A program made the position numbers and the translations under genes. DNA of 64,000 bases from Fibrobacter sp. GTDB taxonomy: Bacteria; Fibrobacterota; Fibrobacteria; Fibrobacterales; Fibrobacteraceae. Below, in pieces: positions 33,650 to 42,399 of this stretch (position 1 is its first letter; every line of letters starts with the position of its first letter). Where the stretch lies: contig JAKSIG010000001.1 in assembly GCA_024398955.1 (NCBI GenBank), positions 89,665-153,664 on the forward strand, read 5' to 3'. Under the pieces are notes generated by a model. That model saw only the letters and a list, made by a program, of their open reading frames with translations. It ran no database searches and was not told the origin of the DNA.

Positions 33650-36600
33650 CTATTGTCTTCTTCTTATGCCTGTGCGGATAGATCTTGTTTCTTTATGCCC
33701 GTCGGCGAAAGTGAAATTAATTTTCCAGATGTAGATGCCGGAACCAACTTTTCTGTCATCAGCGGTTCGCTGGTTCCAAGATAAGAATCCTGTTCTGGTA
33801 TCAATTTTTTTGTTGTGGTGAATTGGATTTTCCATTTCGCCATTATAACCAAATTTTTGCTTAAAGGAAATAATGAAGTGTCCTAGGGCGTCTAGAATTG
33901 TTATGGATGCGGTATATGGCATCCTAGTTTCTGTCCTTATGCAGGAAACGGAATCGGGTATGTCTTCCCATTCGTTGCGAGTATCAGAAATCCAGGGAAC
34001 CTTTTTCCCCAAGCCGCTAACAGATGGCGTTGCTTCAATTTCGTAAATGTAGCTGGTTCCGTCTGTACCGGTAATTTCGATTCCTCCGATTCCGTTGAGG
34101 TTGCCGTAACGATCCTGGAAAGAAGTGTCGGGGCTTGTCCTTAGACAATTTCCTGTTGTTATGTCAATCTTGGGATTTAGTATCAAGGTCCATTTGGTTC
34201 CCGAGGAATCCGTTTTTGGCTCGGATAACAGGTATAGCTTCCTGGCGTCGCTACTTTCGCAATTTTTGGAAAAACGGAACATGTCTTTAAAGGATGATGC
34301 TTTCTTTAAGTCTATAGGTTCGGACATCTCTACAAATAAGGTGTCGGGAACAATTGGGCTTTCTCCGCTTAAGTAGTCAGTGGAATCAATTAAGCCGGGG
34401 TGCTTGATTGCTGATATAGGAACAGCGCCAACTTTGTCAGTGAGAGTGATTTCCTGGGTTAGAGAAGAACTGCTTCTTGATATTTTAACCTGATTTTTCT
34501 TTCCGTTACGATTTGTTGTGTGTCCGTATTCAAAGGGATTTTCTAGAATGGCTTCGATCCAAGTGGCATCCCCTGTAAGGTGAGTCTTGGATGCAATTAC
34601 CTTGTTGACATTTTCGGAATTCCAGAAAACAGAGTCTATAAAAATGGATTCGTTTTCTATGGATTTTATAAAGTGAATCCGGATGGAGTCTGCACGGCCA
34701 TCCTTGTCTCTGTCGTAGATTTCGGCAATATCTGCAGGTATAAACGAGGTATAGACAATAAGGGAGTCTCTAGTTGAAACCGAAGATGTGTCGTTTCCGA
34801 CTTGAAGCGAAATTCGAATTCGGTTGACGTCACTATCAAGATTCAAGGAGGCGTCTAAGACGGATTTGTTACGATTTTTAGATTCTGTAACGAAGAAAAA
34901 CTCCCCAAGGCCGTTGAATGTGGATGTGTAAGGGCCTGTTTCTACAGCCTTGACAAATAAGGAGTCTCCTGCATCGGTAAATAGCAGAACCTTGATTGTG
35001 TCGATGTCATAAAGCGTCGGGCTTACAGCACTGACTTGGAATGCAAATGGAGCAGAGTAGCCTTCAATGGAATCAATTTCAGCTAAGAAGGAGGTGTCTA
35101 GGAATGTATACTTGTTTTGAACAACGTCTGCGAAGATAATTGTGTCGCTGGTTGAAATTTTATAAAAGAGATCTGTGAATTTTGCAACGATGGTGTCGCT
35201 TGCTGCGCAGGACAAATTTCCGTTGTGATGAACCGGCTTTCGTTCGTCCTTAATAATATCAGACGTCATGTTGAAAATTCCACCCTCGGTTTCTACCAGT
35301 GTGAACTCTTCGAAGTCATTGGAATTTAGACAGGTCAATTCCATACGAATGCTGTCAACTCCGGTACTGAAGTCCTTGCCAGAAACGGAATAGCTGAAGG
35401 ATTCGGTTATTCGAGTCACCTTGTTGATCGAATCCTTGCTGTGGACTGTAATTGTCATGGGAACATAGGTTGATCGAATGATTAGTGAGTCTCGCAGAGA
35501 TAAGCTTGATTTGTCATTGTCTGCCTGGGCGTATATTTTTACCCTGTTTAAGTTCTTCTTGTTGTCTAACAAGCCGTCAAGAATATCGCTTCTCAGCTGC
35601 TTTTGATCATTGACAAAAGTAAAGAATCCTTTGGCAATAAAGGTTGAGGTGTATACCCCTGTTTCTACAGCCTTGACAAATAAGGAGTCTCCTGCATCGG
35701 TAAATAGCAGAACCTTGATTGTGTCGATGTCATAAAGCGTCGGGCTTACAGCACTGACTTGGAATGCAAATGGAGCAGAGTAGCCTTCAATGGAATCAAT
35801 TTCAGCTAAGAAGGAGGTGTCTAGGAATGTATACTTGTTTTGAACAACGTCTGCGAAGATAATTGTGTCGCTGGTTGAAATTTTATAAAAGAGATCTGTG
35901 AATTTTGCAACGATGGTGTCGCTTGCTGCGCAGGACAAATTTCCGTTGTGATGAACCGGCTTTCGTTCGTCCTTAATAATATCAGACGTCATGTTGAAAA
36001 TTCCACCCTCGGTTTCTACCAGTGTGAACTCTTCGAAGTCATTGGAATTTAGACAGGTCAATTCCATACGAATGCTGTCAACTCCGGTACTGAAGTCCTT
36101 GCCAGAAACGGAATAGCTGAAGGATTCGGTTATTCGAGTCACCTTGTTGATCGAATCCTTGCTGTGGACTGTAATTGTCATGGGAACATAGGTTGATCGA
36201 ATGATTAGTGAGTCTCGCAGAGATAAGCTTGATTTGTCATTGTCTGCCTGGGCGTATATTTTTACCCTGTTTAAGTTCTTCTTGTTGTCTAACAAGCCGT
36301 CAAGAATATCGCTTCTCAGCTGCTTTTGATCATTGACAAAAGTAAAGAATCCTTTGGCAATAAAGGTTGAGGTGTATACCCCTGTTTCTACTGCCTTGAC
36401 AAATAAGGAATCTCCTGCATCGGTAAATAGCAGAATATTGATTGTATCCATTTTGTCTAGTGAGGGGCTATTTGCCGTAACTAGAATGTCAAAATCCGCT
36501 TCAAGAGAAGTTTCTGTTGAATCTAGAGCATCCTTTGTGTCTGTGACAAGGAATTTGTAAGTGTTTACCGTATTGTCTTCAATTGCACGAGATTCCCTAG

Positions 36601-39600
36601 TTAAAATTTTAAAGAATGGGTCTACATATTCAATAATGAGGGAATCCTTTGCTCGGCAAGAAAGCTTCCCGTCTCCGGGGAGAATATTCGTAGATTCATC
36701 TTTTGAAAGTGGATTCAATAATGTATAGTTTCCGTTAGCAATCTCTTCAAGAGATACAATTTCGGAATCTTGTGATGCCTGACAATAAATTGTAGCGCTA
36801 ATAACGTCGGCGTTGTCCGAAAAATTTCCGCTGGAAATGGAAACGTCAAGCAACTTCGTTGTTCGAAGGATTTCTTCGTTGCCAGAGTCTGCATCGGAAA
36901 TGCTGATTTTGGCGGGAGTGTAGCCTGCGGTAAGGATAAGCGAGTCTCGATCTATTAAGGCGGATTGGTCGTTTTCAACTTGCGCTTGGATTTTGACTCG
37001 ACTACTTGTGGAACCGGGCTTTGCTATGGCTTCTAACCGATTCTCGATCACTTCACTATTGTCGCGGACTATTGCGAATTTTACATTGGCTTCAAATGTG
37101 GATGTGTAGACGCCTGTTTCTGTAGCATCAACATAAATGGAATCCCCGGAATCAGTAAATAAAAGGAGCTTTAGAATATCAACGTCATAAATGGAAGGGC
37201 TCTCTGCGGTAATAACAACCTTGAATTCTGTATCGAATCTGTTTTCAATGGAGTCAATCTTAGAATTATCAGTAATGTTAAGGAATTGATAGGTGATAGG
37301 AATGTTGTCAGAAAAGGCGACGCTGTCGTAGGTAACTGTTTGGTAAATGGGATCAATGTACTCGGCGACAATGGTATCCCGTGCTGCGCAGGATAGGGTC
37401 CCGTCAAATAAGACGGGGGAGCGTTCGTTTTTAGGGAAAGGCGCTTCGCTGAAGTAAGTCCCGTATTTATATGCCCTGACGTAGGATGCTTCCTCGTCGC
37501 CAGAGTTGATACAATAAAATTTTATAGGAAGTTTTTTGTCATCAAAAATTTTTTCTTGGCTGGATACATTTGTGTTAATTGCTGCGTCTGTTCTTTTGAA
37601 AATACGTGATCCCGATTCATTTGTGATTTGAATGTCATCAACGCGGTCTTTGTCAACAAGATGAGGCTCTGCCCAGACTAGGGAATCTGTCAGAATGAAA
37701 TTGTCGAATGAGGTGATTACCTTGATGTTGTGTTCCTCCCCGTTCATGATTTTGTCGGGAGATTCGAAACAGGCTGTGTAGGTGTTTTTTTGGATTTCGC
37801 TTTGGATATTGCTGTATATCTCTGAAAGTTTGTCGCTGTCGTTGCTGTAAACGAATTTACCGCCGGTGCTGTCCGCAAGATCTTTAAGAGGCTGTTCTTC
37901 AGCGTTGTCTATTGCGATGGAGTAGATGGTGATGTTGTTTTGGTTTGCAAAGTCAAAGACTTGTTTGGTGTTCAGGTCTTTACCATAATTTATTCCATCT
38001 GAAAATATGATTACAGTCGGTGTGTTTACTTCTTTTTGAATCTCATAAATCCCGGCGTAGGCTCCGGTGTTTATGTAGGTTCCGCTGCCATCAGCTTTCA
38101 TGTTGTCAACCGCAGCATAGAGCTTTTGCTTGTCAGAAGTTAGAGACTGTAATGTTCTTGTCGTGTTAGAAAAACCGATAATGGCGGTTTTATCGCCAAG
38201 ACGCATATTGTTGATGAATTCTTTTATGGCCTTTTGAACTCCAGTCATTTTCTGCCCGTGCATGGATGCACTTTCATCCACTACGAGAACTACTGATACT
38301 GACGATTTGTCTTCAATATGGCTAAAACTGAATTGAAAGTCTCTGTTGCTATCATCGAAGTAGAGTTGTATGTTGTCATCGTTTATTAGACTTAATGAAT
38401 GCTGAGTGTTTTTATCCTGCAAAGAAAATTCAATACAAAGTCTTGGAATGTTGCTGGAGTCAATTCCGTTGATGGTCAGTTCAGGAATTGTTTGCGAATC
38501 AATTTCAAAGATGGCTTCAATCTTGACACTGTCTTTGCCAATAAGTATTTCTGTTGCAGCAGAACGTTTGTCTGTGATGAGCGAAAAACCTTCAAGTGCG
38601 TTCCAACGGACAAATCTGTATCCAGCATAAGGTTGGGCTTCTATATTGATGGATTTCCCACTAGCTGTAGTAGTGTCTCCGGCGGGCTCTGTCTTGCCAA
38701 ATTTAGATGGTTCAATGGTTAAAGTAGAAAGTTCGGTTGTCCCTATCCAGAGAGAAACATCCATTGATTCGTTATTTAAATTTGTTAGAACCCAGTAGTG
38801 GGTTTTTGTTCCTCCCTTAAAAGGCTTTGGTCTATTTTGTTTTATTGGATATTCTGCTTCAAATGTGTCAAAGGTGGGATCTTCCCCTAAGTCATAAATA
38901 GTTCCTTGCAAAAGCGGATTTGATTGAAATTCAAGTGTATGCCAGTCATCATCCGTTGGAGTCCACGAGAAGAATAGGGAACCGTTTTTGATGAAATCAT
39001 TAGAAAAATGTCGTAATTCATCTTTGATAGAGAATGTTTGTGGATTTTCAGATAACTCCAAAATCTTTGTTGGTGAAAAGATTGCAGTAATATTGCAGTT
39101 TGATTTTTGTTTGATTGTTGTAGATGCATTTAAAGAATCTTCAATAATACAAGCCTCACTAGCTCCAGTCCATCTAAAAAATTTAAATTCTGCGGTGTTG
39201 GTGGTGGATGCTTTTATGCTGTTGGATATACCATAAAGAGTTGTTGTTGTTGTGGGTGAAACGGATCCATAACTACTATTTGACGCTACATTCAGTTTTA
39301 CGTTGCCCGCATATTGAATGGTGAAGGGCTCGTCGTCATCTACGCTATTTGAATTGTAAACAAGAATGTAAATTGGAGTACGTTCCAGGCTGAGGTTTTT
39401 AGTGAAATTGCCTGAAGTACATGTTTGAAATAAGTAGGGAGCTTGGAAATGTTGATTCGTACTTGCTATAACACAGAAAGGAACGTCGGAATTTCTAGAA
39501 ATGACAAGTTGTCGATCATTTGAATTTTGTGGGGCGAATATGAATGCTACTTCGTGGGGATTGCTATCTCGATTGAAATTACTGGATACAGAATATTCAA

Positions 39601-41263
39601 CAGGAAAACCTGTAACATAGTAGATTTCTTTTTTCTTAAAATGAGCCTTTATATTACAATCATCGTGGACAATAAGCTGTGTGTTTTTAAGTGTGCTGTT
39701 TTCAATGGGACAGTTGCCGTTGACTAACTCCCAATGTGAAAAAATGTAGTCTGCGTTAGGAACTGCTTCGATTGCAATGTGGTCGCCTTCAAAAAACAGC
39801 GAAGAAACTTGCGTTGTACTTCCGTTATTGTCATTGTCGATGGTTACGGAATATAACCTTTGATAATAGACTTCATAGAACGAAGTGATGAGTGCGGTTT
39901 CTGGTACATTGATGTGGAATGTAGCTTTATCTCCTGCCTTAAAACTTCCTTCAAAGATGTATGTGCCGTTTTCAACAGTAACGGTTTCTGATAGACCTTC
40001 TACAAAGAACGTGTCTTCTTTTTTATTTGTAATATGAATTTTGTAGAAACCGTCTTCGGGAACGTCCAATTGCAGGTAAATTCCCCCAGTAAAGTCGATT
40101 CCGTAGTAGTTGTTAAAGAGTGTGTACCTATGTGGTTCTGTAGTGATGGGGTATAAGATTGTTTGTTCGTCTAATTTCTTGTAGCTTGCAGTAATTGAAG
40201 CTTCTGTTGAATTTATAAGTGCAGCTCTAAAAAATAGGGGGTTCCCTTCATTTGCTAAGGTTGTGTACTGACAATAATCCTTAAGGCAAGGTAATATTTT
40301 TGAATCGCTGAAATCGGGCTGATTAGAATATTCAATAAAGAAGTCTTGTTGTTGCTCAAAGAGTATGGTGAAATAATCTGTAGAGGGAGGATCGAAGATG
40401 AAAAGTAAATCCTTATATTCGGAAGTGTAACTGTTGTTGAATGCGTAATAAGTTTTAGCCTGTTCGGTAATGTTTATAAATCGGTCTTGGTCAGGATCAA
40501 TGTAGTTGACAACAATAGGCTCTAATAGCAGGGCGTTAGGTTCCATGGTCTCGTATGCAAAAAAGACTGTTTCTCCTGCATAGAAAAAATCTTGATAAAT
40601 ACACTCAGTTTCAAAAGGATCGCAAACATTAGAATCGAATGGACTATAAATTTCGTCTAAATGTTCTGGATTCTTTTTGGAAATTCTGGGAAAATTGGTG
40701 TTCTCACTAAAAAAATGGATTGTATAAACTTTACTTTCTTGAGGAGTGAATGAAAATACAATTTCATTCACTCTATGAAAGTAATCGGTAACGAAACCGT
40801 CTTCAAGAAGTGTATATGCTTTAGGGAATCCTTCAATTGGATTTATTTTTTGCGGATTGGTTTTCTCGAAAAAAATAAAGGAAGAAATGTCTTGGTAAAC
40901 TGGATCAACAAGGTAGTCTATGTAAAGTGAATCCTGTTGCGAGAATTTAGCGGTGTAACTGAAAAAGTTTTGATGTTCGTTGATGTGGCCTTGTTCCCCT
41001 GTGTATCCATAAGGAAAAGCTACATGCACGTGCGTGTAAGGATTGTCGTCATAAAAGTAGATGGTGTACCATTCGTCGGATGGAGCCACAAATAGAAATT
41101 GTTTTCTTACGAAAGGCTCGTGATCCCTGACGCCAAAGTCTTCCAGGGTAAACTGAGTTTTTTTATCGGGAACAAGAGTGGCTTGCGGAAAAGATGATCC
41201 TTGTGCGGAGGCAAAGGAACATAATAGCCCGAGTAAAAAGACTATCCCGCGAATAAGTTTCAT
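33650..41263 (-). CDS. Giant 2537-residue surface protein: InlB-like repeats, VWA domain, tandem Ig-like repeats
   Basis: Signal peptide 1-20 (ends FASAQG). Residues about 25-470 are beta-rich with repeated F-E/Y-T-I-H/Y-F strands. Three divergent InlB B-repeat/Flg_new-like units follow near 485-550, 655-731 and 847-922 (each with a FSHWEL or FRWTGA-type core). A von Willebrand A domain spans about 985-1155 with a complete MIDAS (VVDESASMHG, later SDG). From about 1290 four modules of about 240 residues follow; the middle two are identical at DNA level (34935-35657 and 35658-36380). The C-terminal 110 residues contain a FlgD-like Ig module ending in a basic tail, a likely type IX secretion signal. 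It probably binds plant fibre or other cells. It is co-translated with the CBM9-like protein upstream (TAATG overlap). Confidence 0.85.
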   Translation of the reverse strand: MKLIRGIVFLLGLLCSFASAQGSSFPQATLVPDKKTQFTLEDFGVRDHEPFVRKQFLFVAPSDEWYTIYFYDDNPYTHVHVAFPYGYTGEQGHINEHQNFFSYTAKFSQQDSLYIDYLVDPVYQDISSFIFFEKTNPQKINPIEGFPKAYTLLEDGFVTDYFHRVNEIVFSFTPQESKVYTIHFFSENTNFPRISKKNPEHLDEIYSPFDSNVCDPFETECIYQDFFYAGETVFFAYETMEPNALLLEPIVVNYIDPDQDRFINITEQAKTYYAFNNSYTSEYKDLLFIFDPPSTDYFTILFEQQQDFFIEYSNQPDFSDSKILPCLKDYCQYTTLANEGNPLFFRAALINSTEASITASYKKLDEQTILYPITTEPHRYTLFNNYYGIDFTGGIYLQLDVPEDGFYKIHITNKKEDTFFVEGLSETVTVENGTYIFEGSFKAGDKATFHINVPETALITSFYEVYYQRLYSVTIDNDNNGSTTQVSSLFFEGDHIAIEAVPNADYIFSHWELVNGNCPIENSTLKNTQLIVHDDCNIKAHFKKKEIYYVTGFPVEYSVSSNFNRDSNPHEVAFIFAPQNSNDRQLVISRNSDVPFCVIASTNQHFQAPYLFQTCTSGNFTKNLSLERTPIYILVYNSNSVDDDEPFTIQYAGNVKLNVASNSSYGSVSPTTTTTLYGISNSIKASTTNTAEFKFFRWTGASEACIIEDSLNASTTIKQKSNCNITAIFSPTKILELSENPQTFSIKDELRHFSNDFIKNGSLFFSWTPTDDDWHTLEFQSNPLLQGTIYDLGEDPTFDTFEAEYPIKQNRPKPFKGGTKTHYWVLTNLNNESMDVSLWIGTTELSTLTIEPSKFGKTEPAGDTTTASGKSINIEAQPYAGYRFVRWNALEGFSLITDKRSAATEILIGKDSVKIEAIFEIDSQTIPELTINGIDSSNIPRLCIEFSLQDKNTQHSLSLINDDNIQLYFDDSNRDFQFSFSHIEDKSSVSVVLVVDESASMHGQKMTGVQKAIKEFINNMRLGDKTAIIGFSNTTRTLQSLTSDKQKLYAAVDNMKADGSGTYINTGAYAGIYEIQKEVNTPTVIIFSDGINYGKDLNTKQVFDFANQNNITIYSIAIDNAEEQPLKDLADSTGGKFVYSNDSDKLSEIYSNIQSEIQKNTYTACFESPDKIMNGEEHNIKVITSFDNFILTDSLVWAEPHLVDKDRVDDIQITNESGSRIFKRTDAAINTNVSSQEKIFDDKKLPIKFYCINSGDEEASYVRAYKYGTYFSEAPFPKNERSPVLFDGTLSCAARDTIVAEYIDPIYQTVTYDSVAFSDNIPITYQFLNITDNSKIDSIENRFDTEFKVVITAESPSIYDVDILKLLLFTDSGDSIYVDATETGVYTSTFEANVKFAIVRDNSEVIENRLEAIAKPGSTSSRVKIQAQVENDQSALIDRDSLILTAGYTPAKISISDADSGNEEILRTTKLLDVSISSGNFSDNADVISATIYCQASQDSEIVSLEEIANGNYTLLNPLSKDESTNILPGDGKLSCRAKDSLIIEYVDPFFKILTRESRAIEDNTVNTYKFLVTDTKDALDSTETSLEADFDILVTANSPSLDKMDTINILLFTDAGDSLFVKAVETGVYTSTFIAKGFFTFVNDQKQLRSDILDGLLDNKKNLNRVKIYAQADNDKSSLSLRDSLIIRSTYVPMTITVHSKDSINKVTRITESFSYSVSGKDFSTGVDSIRMELTCLNSNDFEEFTLVETEGGIFNMTSDIIKDERKPVHHNGNLSCAASDTIVAKFTDLFYKISTSDTIIFADVVQNKYTFLDTSFLAEIDSIEGYSAPFAFQVSAVSPTLYDIDTIKVLLFTDAGDSLFVKAVETGVYTSTFIAKGFFTFVNDQKQLRSDILDGLLDNKKNLNRVKIYAQADNDKSSLSLRDSLIIRSTYVPMTITVHSKDSINKVTRITESFSYSVSGKDFSTGVDSIRMELTCLNSNDFEEFTLVETEGGIFNMTSDIIKDERKPVHHNGNLSCAASDTIVAKFTDLFYKISTSDTIIFADVVQNKYTFLDTSFLAEIDSIEGYSAPFAFQVSAVSPTLYDIDTIKVLLFTDAGDSLFVKAVETGPYTSTFNGLGEFFFVTESKNRNKSVLDASLNLDSDVNRIRISLQVGNDTSSVSTRDSLIVYTSFIPADIAEIYDRDKDGRADSIRIHFIKSIENESIFIDSVFWNSENVNKVIASKTHLTGDATWIEAILENPFEYGHTTNRNGKKNQVKISRSSSSLTQEITLTDKVGAVPISAIKHPGLIDSTDYLSGESPIVPDTLFVEMSEPIDLKKASSFKDMFRFSKNCESSDARKLYLLSEPKTDSSGTKWTLILNPKIDITTGNCLRTSPDTSFQDRYGNLNGIGGIEITGTDGTSYIYEIEATPSVSGLGKKVPWISDTRNEWEDIPDSVSCIRTETRMPYTASITILDALGHFIISFKQKFGYNGEMENPIHHNKKIDTRTGFLSWNQRTADDRKVGSGIYIWKINFTFADGHKETRSIRTGIRRRQ
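34935..36380 (-). repeat. Perfect tandem duplication, 2 x 723 bp, inside the giant gene
   Basis: Reading 34935-35657 against 35658-36380 I find no difference. The period is 723 bp, exactly 241 codons, so the frame is kept. A partial third copy continues from 36381 for about 55 bases with several mismatches. Identity at synonymous sites shows that the duplication is recent or kept alike by gene conversion. Confidence 0.9.
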
Positions 41264-41811
41264 TAAAATTCCCTAAAGAATTCCGGACGGTGAAAGTCCG
41301 GCTTTTCTGTTTCTATGGGGAAGGCGCTCAAGTAATGTGAAGTCTTGGCCTTGTCAGCGCACTTGTAGAGGTTGCCTCGTAGAATGCATCCCTCAAAGGA
41401 TGCCAGTCCGAAAACGCTTGCAGGAATCTGCACTGTCATTCCCCAGCAAATGAGATTGCCGGCGACACTGGCCACCTGCTTCGTACGGATGACTTTATCT
41501 ATGACTTCTTGAGGCAAAACATTGCGATTGTTTCGGTCTGGGCCATGAGCTGCCAATAAATACCCGCGGCTTGTAGTCTCAAAGTTAAAGTATTCTTCGG
41601 AATTTGCGGGATTCTGTAGGAAAATTTCCACACAGGAATCTTCCCAGCTGCGGCCATTGTCTTCGCGAACTTCGGCGCGGAAGCAGTCCGTAGGTTCTTC
41701 TACAGTAAAGTTGACGGTGAAGTATTCACGGCTGATTTCAACATCGGCCAATACAGAGGGGAGCTGTTTTCCCTGATTCTGAACCCAGTTCATGTTTGCA
41801 TTCAAGAGCAT
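41263..41811 (-). CDS. CBM9/DOMON-like carbohydrate-binding protein
   Basis: 182 residues with the CBM9-like (family 9 carbohydrate-binding, DOMON-type) layout: a lead strand YFTVNFTVEEP, then RSWEDSCVEIFLQNPANSEEYFNFETTSRG, of which SWEDSCVEIFLQ and YFNFE are the hallmark strands, and the late ILRGNLYKCADK with SHYLSAFP. No signal peptide is obvious from ATG 41811; a GTG-initiated longer frame (to 41874) would run into the palindrome at 41870-41889 and is less likely. Similar stand-alone proteins occur in gut fibre degraders. Its stop overlaps the ATG of the giant surface protein, so both are made together. Location in the cell is unclear. Confidence 0.65.
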   Translation of the reverse strand: MLLNANMNWVQNQGKQLPSVLADVEISREYFTVNFTVEEPTDCFRAEVREDNGRSWEDSCVEIFLQNPANSEEYFNFETTSRGYLLAAHGPDRNNRNVLPQEVIDKVIRTKQVASVAGNLICWGMTVQIPASVFGLASFEGCILRGNLYKCADKAKTSHYLSAFPIETEKPDFHRPEFFREF

Positions 41812-41869
41812 GTCAAAAAAATAGAAAAATAAGGAAAGATCGATTTTCTCTTGTCGACAATGTTGATTA

Positions 41870-41889
41870 ATCACTGATTAATCAGTGAT
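41870..41889. promoter_or_regulatory. Perfect 20-bp palindrome, candidate regulator site
   Basis: ATCACTGATTAATCAGTGAT is fully self-complementary. It lies in the divergent region between the CBM9-giant operon and spoVG, about 70 bp upstream of the sigma-54 element, a usual place for an enhancer-binding protein, and about 60 bp before the CBM9 start. Confidence 0.6.
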
Positions 41890-41958
41890 CAACTGATGGA
41901 TTTTTTGAACGGTTAGATAAAAAACACGTTTTTTTTGCAAAAATGGGAACTCTTGGTT

Positions 41959-41975
41959 TTGGCATGGCTTTTGCA
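41959..41975 (+). promoter_or_regulatory. Sigma-54-type promoter before spoVG
   Basis: TTGGCATGGCTTTTGCA has GG at 41961-41962 and GC at 41973-41974 with exactly ten bases between, and differs from the standard sigma-54 consensus by only one defined base. Transcription would start near 41986, giving a leader of about 67 nt before ATG 42053. Confidence 0.65.
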
Positions 41976-42052
41976 TTTGGGTGGGGCCGCGAATTCACAA
42001 ATGTTTTATGTGGCAAAACATACAAACTAATACATATAAATTAGGAGGCCTT

Positions 42053-42388
42053 ATGGCACAAAACGATAATGAATCAAAAAAGGAAAATGTCAAGCAGTCC
42101 GTAAGTCAGTTTGATTGTCTTGCTGTTACCAACGTTCAGGTTTTCCCGTTTAAGGAGGGGGGTAATCTGGGACATATGAAGGGGCTTGCAACGGTTGTTC
42201 TGAACGACCAGATGCTGATTCGAGGCCTTCGTGTGATGGATGGTGAAAACGGACTTTTTGTGGGTTATCCCAACGACCCGTTCTACAAGGGCGAGGATTT
42301 TCGCAGCATTTGCAATCCCATTACCCGTCAGCTTCGTGAGCATATTGAAAACTGCGTACTGGAACGTTATCAGGCTGCAATGGCCTAA
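42053..42388 (+). CDS. spoVG: SpoVG family regulator
   Basis: 111 residues. The conserved core follows a short polar N-terminus: AVTNVQVFPFK, GHMKGLATVVLNDQMLIRGLRVMDGENGLFVGYPN and FRSICNPITRQLREHI (longest part described as DQMLIRGLRVMDGENGLFVG). SpoVG proteins are small DNA- and RNA-binding regulators; in non-sporulating bacteria they affect envelope, division and virulence genes. ATG 42053 is preceded by a perfect AGGAGG seven bases upstream, ruling out a longer frame. It is probably co-transcribed with comM 11 bp downstream from a sigma-54 promoter. Its targets here are unknown. Confidence 0.9.
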   Translation: MAQNDNESKKENVKQSVSQFDCLAVTNVQVFPFKEGGNLGHMKGLATVVLNDQMLIRGLRVMDGENGLFVGYPNDPFYKGEDFRSICNPITRQLREHIENCVLERYQAAMA

Positions 42389-42399
42389 GCAGGTCTCCT

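Noticed and set aside
34935..36380. CRISPR or satellite array
   Set aside because: The repeats are 723 bp, coding and adjacent without spacers. The heptamer arrays also lack spacers.
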